Shown here in pieces: positions 34,099 to 37,152 of a stretch of DNA of 37,152 nt. Origin of the DNA: UBA10427 sp003500135 (GTDB taxonomy: Bacteria > Bacteroidota > Bacteroidia > Cytophagales > Cyclobacteriaceae); assembly GCA_963966275.1 (NCBI GenBank), contig CAWZYQ010000020.1, forward strand, positions 1 through 37,152, written 5' to 3'. Under the pieces are notes generated by a model that saw only the letters and a list, made by a program, of their open reading frames with translations, ran no database searches and was not told the origin of the DNA. The position numbers and the translations under genes are program-made. The stretch's first letter is position 1. Every line of letters begins with the position of its first letter.

Positions 34099-35212
34099 TT
34101 TTTTGTGTCATCTGACTGTAAATGGGTTTGCAAAACTCTACGAAAAGGTCTTGTGGGGGTGGAGGATTGACCGGTTCCAGTTTTGTATAATTCAACTTTT
34201 CATCGGTCAGCGCTCTTTCATCACCGTTAAACGACGCCCACTTTGATACCCATCTGAATTCACCCGGAAATTTTTCGTGCAAAAGTACCTGCTCCGTACG
34301 GGCATCTAAAATGCGCATACTCACCATGCCTCTTGATACCACTTCTTTTGTGTATTCAGTATATTCCGCTCTTACGGTTCCATACACATCTCGTTCCACA
34401 CCTTCCCTTATGGTCACCGAACCTACCACTACACTATCTTTCGTCAATTCTTTAGTTGCTTTAAAGTTATTGGTATTGCCCACCGTAAAGTCATCGAACT
34501 GAACTACCAGTATTTGGTCGGCATATTGGAGGCTCTGGTCATTTGGTGAAAAAAATCTGAGGTACCTGTTTTCATCATAATTAAATAAAAATTTATCAAC
34601 CTGATCCTGAAAAAACTGAACGCTCAGCTGATAATTCACCGTAGGTACCGGCACCTGGTCTACCACTACTTTTAAGGTTGCGATATCAAGTGCTTCATTC
34701 ATTCTTGCGTTTACATCTTTAAACCCAGTCACAATCTGATTGGCAGATGCAAAATGCTCATATGCACGTTTGGCTGATTCTCGATTGTTTAAGTTCAACT
34801 CATGCATTCCGGCATCGTAGTATTCCTGGGCCGCAAGTTCACGGTATTGACGTGCTTCGGCTGTGTAATTCGAAGGATTTGGCGCTACTCGAAGAGCTCC
34901 CGGGCTTCTCATGATTTCATCATAGAGATGATTAAGCTTGAGATAGGAGTTGTAGATCTCCACATTTTTAAATGGGTTTGAAGATGTTTTTTGGATAGCA
35001 ATTCTATCGAGATAATATTTTTTAGCCAGCGGATAACTTTGGCGCAATACTTCTCTGGATTTCTTATGAGTAGTATTTTTTCGCAGTCGTTCGATAGCTT
35101 GTATCGTTGAACTGTAATAATCACCTTGTTCCAGGGCTTTTTTCCCGGAGGAACAACTAAAAAATGTCGTAAGCAGTACGGAATAAACTAAAAAGTAAAG
35201 GAGTTTTTTCAT
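34073..35212 (-). CDS. Helical-repeat lipoprotein of unknown function
   Basis: The ATG at 35212 (379 residues) is chosen because the signal peptide MKKLLYFLVYSVLLTTFFSC begins there and ends in a lipobox at Cys20; the frame extends upstream to 35254. The first half (about 25-185) looks like helical TPR-like repeats (EQGDYYSSTIQAIERLRKN; ARQYRELAAQEYYDAGMHE). The second half (about 190-379) is beta-rich (KVVVDQVPVPTVNYQLSV, DQILVVQFDDFTV). I do not know the family. It probably sits in the periplasm or on the outer membrane. A promoter element precedes it, and the ABC exporter gene lies 69 bases upstream. Confidence 0.82.
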   Translation of the reverse strand: MKKLLYFLVYSVLLTTFFSCSSGKKALEQGDYYSSTIQAIERLRKNTTHKKSREVLRQSYPLAKKYYLDRIAIQKTSSNPFKNVEIYNSYLKLNHLYDEIMRSPGALRVAPNPSNYTAEARQYRELAAQEYYDAGMHELNLNNRESAKRAYEHFASANQIVTGFKDVNARMNEALDIATLKVVVDQVPVPTVNYQLSVQFFQDQVDKFLFNYDENRYLRFFSPNDQSLQYADQILVVQFDDFTVGNTNNFKATKELTKDSVVVGSVTIREGVERDVYGTVRAEYTEYTKEVVSRGMVSMRILDARTEQVLLHEKFPGEFRWVSKWASFNGDERALTDEKLNYTKLEPVNPPPPQDLFVEFCKPIYSQMTQKIRAYYRNI

Positions 35213-35229
35213 GGCCAAAAAATTTTTTA

Positions 35230-35237
35230 CAAAACTA
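35230..35237 (-). promoter_or_regulatory. Putative -7 element of the helical-repeat lipoprotein gene
   Basis: The minus strand reads TAGTTTTG, a perfect TAnnTTTG, 18 bases before the ATG at 35212. A TTG at 35252-35254 is closer (14 bases) than ideal. Confidence 0.45.
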
Positions 35238-35281
35238 AGCAAAATTTCGGCCAAAATAGAAAAGACGGCGAATGCTTTATT

Positions 35282-37081
35282 CTAGTTCAGGTTTTGGTCA
35301 GCCACTTCTTCGCTCTGAAGTTGTTTGTCGTACAACTCTTTATATGTGCCACCTTTTTCCATTAAGCTGTCGTGAGTACCGCTTTCAGTTACTCTTCCCT
35401 CATGTATCACAATGATTTTGTCGGCAAGCTTGGCAGAAGACACGCGGTGCGAAATAACCACACTGGTTCGCCCCTGCATAACTCGCTTCATACTGTTTAA
35501 AATTGTATTTTCCGTTTTGGTATCAACAGCAGATAAACAGTCGTCAAGAATGAGGATCTTTGGAGACCTGACAATGGCACGTGCAATAGACAAACGCTGT
35601 TTTTGTCCTCCTGAAAGTGTGATGCCTCTTTCGCCCAAAATCGTCTCAAACTGCTTGGGAAAGCCTAAAATATTGTCATACAGGTCGGCATCTTTAGCTG
35701 ATTTGATTATTTGTTCTTCAGATACATGTTCAGTGCCAAAAGCAATATTGTTGCTAATTGTATCAGAAAAGAGGAATACATCCTGGGGCACATACCCTAT
35801 CTGTGATCGTATGAAAGCAGGCTTATAGTTTTCAATCTTTTCATCATCAACCAATACACTTCCTTCGGTGGCATCATACATACGGCAGATCAGGTTGGCA
35901 ATGGTGCTTTTGCCGGATCCCGTAGTGCCCAATACAGCAATAGATTCACCGGGTTTTACTTCAAAACTTACATTTTTCAGGGCTTCTATTCCTGAGTCGG
36001 GGTACACAAAACCCACATTGTCAAAAACTAATTTGCCTTGAATCCCCTTTTCTAGGTTTTGTACTGAAATGATACTATTTGTCTCATTTAGAAACTGATT
36101 GATTCTTTTCTGTGAAGCAGCAGCGCGTTGTATTATGCTGGTCACCCAGCCCAGCGAAGTTACCGGCCAGGTTAAAATATTCACATACAATATAAATTCG
36201 GCAATGTTTCCTATGCTTATTTTTCCGGCTATCACTTCCATTCCGCCCACATATACGGTTAATATAGTACTAAGTCCTATTAGCGACATGATCAATGGGA
36301 AAAACAGTGCATTTACCTGTGCCAGTTTTAGCGAACGCTTTTTGTATTCCTTACTTTCATCACGGAACTTATCAACAGAATCAATTTCCCGGGCAAACGA
36401 TTTAATGACCCGAATACCGGAAAAAGCTTCCTGAACGAAAGTGGAGAGCCACGATAAACTTTCCTGTATTTCCTCACTTCTTTTGTTTATAATATTATTC
36501 ACAAAATATATACTGACCGACAATATAGGTAAGGGGAGCAGTGCATATAGGGTGAGCTTCAGGTTGATTGAAGCCATGATGGGTATAAGGATCAGAAATA
36601 ATATGATCATATTCAAACCATACATAATGGCAGGGCCCAGGTACATTCTTACTTTACTTACATCTTCCGAAATTCTGGCGATCAGGTCTCCCGTATTGTT
36701 TTTTCTATAAAAGCTTAATGGTAATCTTTGGTATTGTGCATAAATCTCATTTTTCAGATCGTACTCAATATGTCTGGACATCACAATAATGGTCTGGCGG
36801 ACCAGGAATAAAAAGAAACCTCTCAGAAGTGCAATACATAAAATAAGCACACCGTAAAATACAATGCGCCCATCAAGTGTTTCTTTAAATGCCGACTGGA
36901 GGTCCATGCCTTCCAGGTTTTGATACATCTTCAGGTTGCTGCTTACCAGATCCAATGCAAAACGGACCAGTTGGGCAGGTAAAATTTGAAATACAATGGA
37001 TATTGTAAGGAAAATTATCCCAAGTCCAAGATGAACTTTGTATTTCCAGAAGTACTTATTGAGGTAGCTTAATTCTTTCAC
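35282..37081 (-). CDS. ABC exporter, fused permease and ATPase half (MsbA-like)
   Basis: The protein has 599 residues. An N-terminal domain of six membrane helices (about 15-310) has the exporter motif LPLSFYRKNNTGDLIARISED. The nucleotide-binding domain (about 335-590) has Walker A GTTGSGKST, the Q-loop region YVPQDVFLFSDTISNNIAFG, the signature LSGGQKQRLSIARA, Walker B ILILD ending at Asp513, and the H-loop SHR. Asp514 follows Walker B (ILDDCLSAVD) where the catalytic Glu is normal, as in the weak site of heterodimeric exporters. The substrate could be lipid or drug. It is separated from the downstream lipoprotein gene by 69 bases. Its own upstream region is cut by the window. Confidence 0.92.
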   Translation of the reverse strand: MKELSYLNKYFWKYKVHLGLGIIFLTISIVFQILPAQLVRFALDLVSSNLKMYQNLEGMDLQSAFKETLDGRIVFYGVLILCIALLRGFFLFLVRQTIIVMSRHIEYDLKNEIYAQYQRLPLSFYRKNNTGDLIARISEDVSKVRMYLGPAIMYGLNMIILFLILIPIMASINLKLTLYALLPLPILSVSIYFVNNIINKRSEEIQESLSWLSTFVQEAFSGIRVIKSFAREIDSVDKFRDESKEYKKRSLKLAQVNALFFPLIMSLIGLSTILTVYVGGMEVIAGKISIGNIAEFILYVNILTWPVTSLGWVTSIIQRAAASQKRINQFLNETNSIISVQNLEKGIQGKLVFDNVGFVYPDSGIEALKNVSFEVKPGESIAVLGTTGSGKSTIANLICRMYDATEGSVLVDDEKIENYKPAFIRSQIGYVPQDVFLFSDTISNNIAFGTEHVSEEQIIKSAKDADLYDNILGFPKQFETILGERGITLSGGQKQRLSIARAIVRSPKILILDDCLSAVDTKTENTILNSMKRVMQGRTSVVISHRVSSAKLADKIIVIHEGRVTESGTHDSLMEKGGTYKELYDKQLQSEEVADQNLN

Positions 37082-37152
37082 CGCTAATAGAACGAAATTC
37101 TTTGCAAATAGTTATTGATGCCCTAAATTGAATTAATATCAAAAAATGCTAT

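Noticed and set aside
1..37152. Search for a defence system, toxin-antitoxin pair, CRISPR array, prophage or integrase
   Set aside because: No relevant genes, att-like repeats or spacer-repeat pattern were seen; the region is mainly housekeeping plus a PUL edge.

Overview
The window reads as chromosomal DNA of a free-living, probably marine member of the Bacteroidota, most likely in or near the Cytophagales. This rests on protein style rather than on any search. The signs are SusC-like sequence, a three-Y-domain (Y_Y_Y) regulator, DUF2851, a Na+-translocating NADH:quinone reductase, a K+-type membrane pyrophosphatase and recurrent TAnnTTTG promoter elements. Codon use looks uniform and AT-rich. 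I saw no tRNA, rRNA, insertion sequence, CRISPR array or phage genes.

Layout. (1) 1-8211 is one end of a polysaccharide-utilisation locus. A surface lipoprotein with carbohydrate-binding-like repeats is cut by the window edge. It is translationally coupled (TAATG) to a large protein with a clan GH-A glycosidase domain followed by a beta-rich, barrel-like half. A membrane-bound one-component regulator (beta-propeller, Y_Y_Y, LuxR-type helix-turn-helix) is divergent from them. (2) 8290-10080 is a DUF4139 protein with a SusC-type plug segment inserted in its middle. (3) 10161-14827 is nqrABCDE on the minus strand, ending at a strong terminator with no nqrF. (4) 14928-16636 is an upstream minus-strand group: a 44-residue lipoprotein, cmk, and an ispH split by an apparent one-base deletion. 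(5) 16759-18896 is a small coiled-coil protein overlapping an ABC-F ATPase. (6) 18902-21392 is an acyltransferase, trhO and a nucleoside phosphorylase on the minus strand. (7) 21576-25303 holds hppA and a CaCA-type cation exchanger. (8) 25479-25755 is a decayed cytochrome b5-like gene. (9) 25824-34098 is a long plus-strand run: a hypothetical gene, pyrD, ftsK, lolA, pyrF, a DUF2851 gene and a membrane protein. (10) 34073-37081 holds a lipoprotein and an ABC exporter half on the minus strand.

How the genes work together. Group 1 probably binds and cleaves an extracellular glycan, possibly a beta-glucan, under control of the divergent sensor. NQR (sodium gradient), the pyrophosphatase (ion gradient from PPi) and the cation exchanger form a membrane bioenergetics theme. 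pyrD and pyrF are two steps of UMP synthesis. cmk, the nucleoside phosphorylase and trhO add nucleotide and tRNA metabolism.

I found no clearly new multi-gene system. The most unusual items are the glycosidase-barrel fusion, the SusC plug inside a DUF4139 protein, the nqr cluster without nqrF, the ispH frameshift, the cytochrome b5 pseudogene and the unannotated small lipoprotein.
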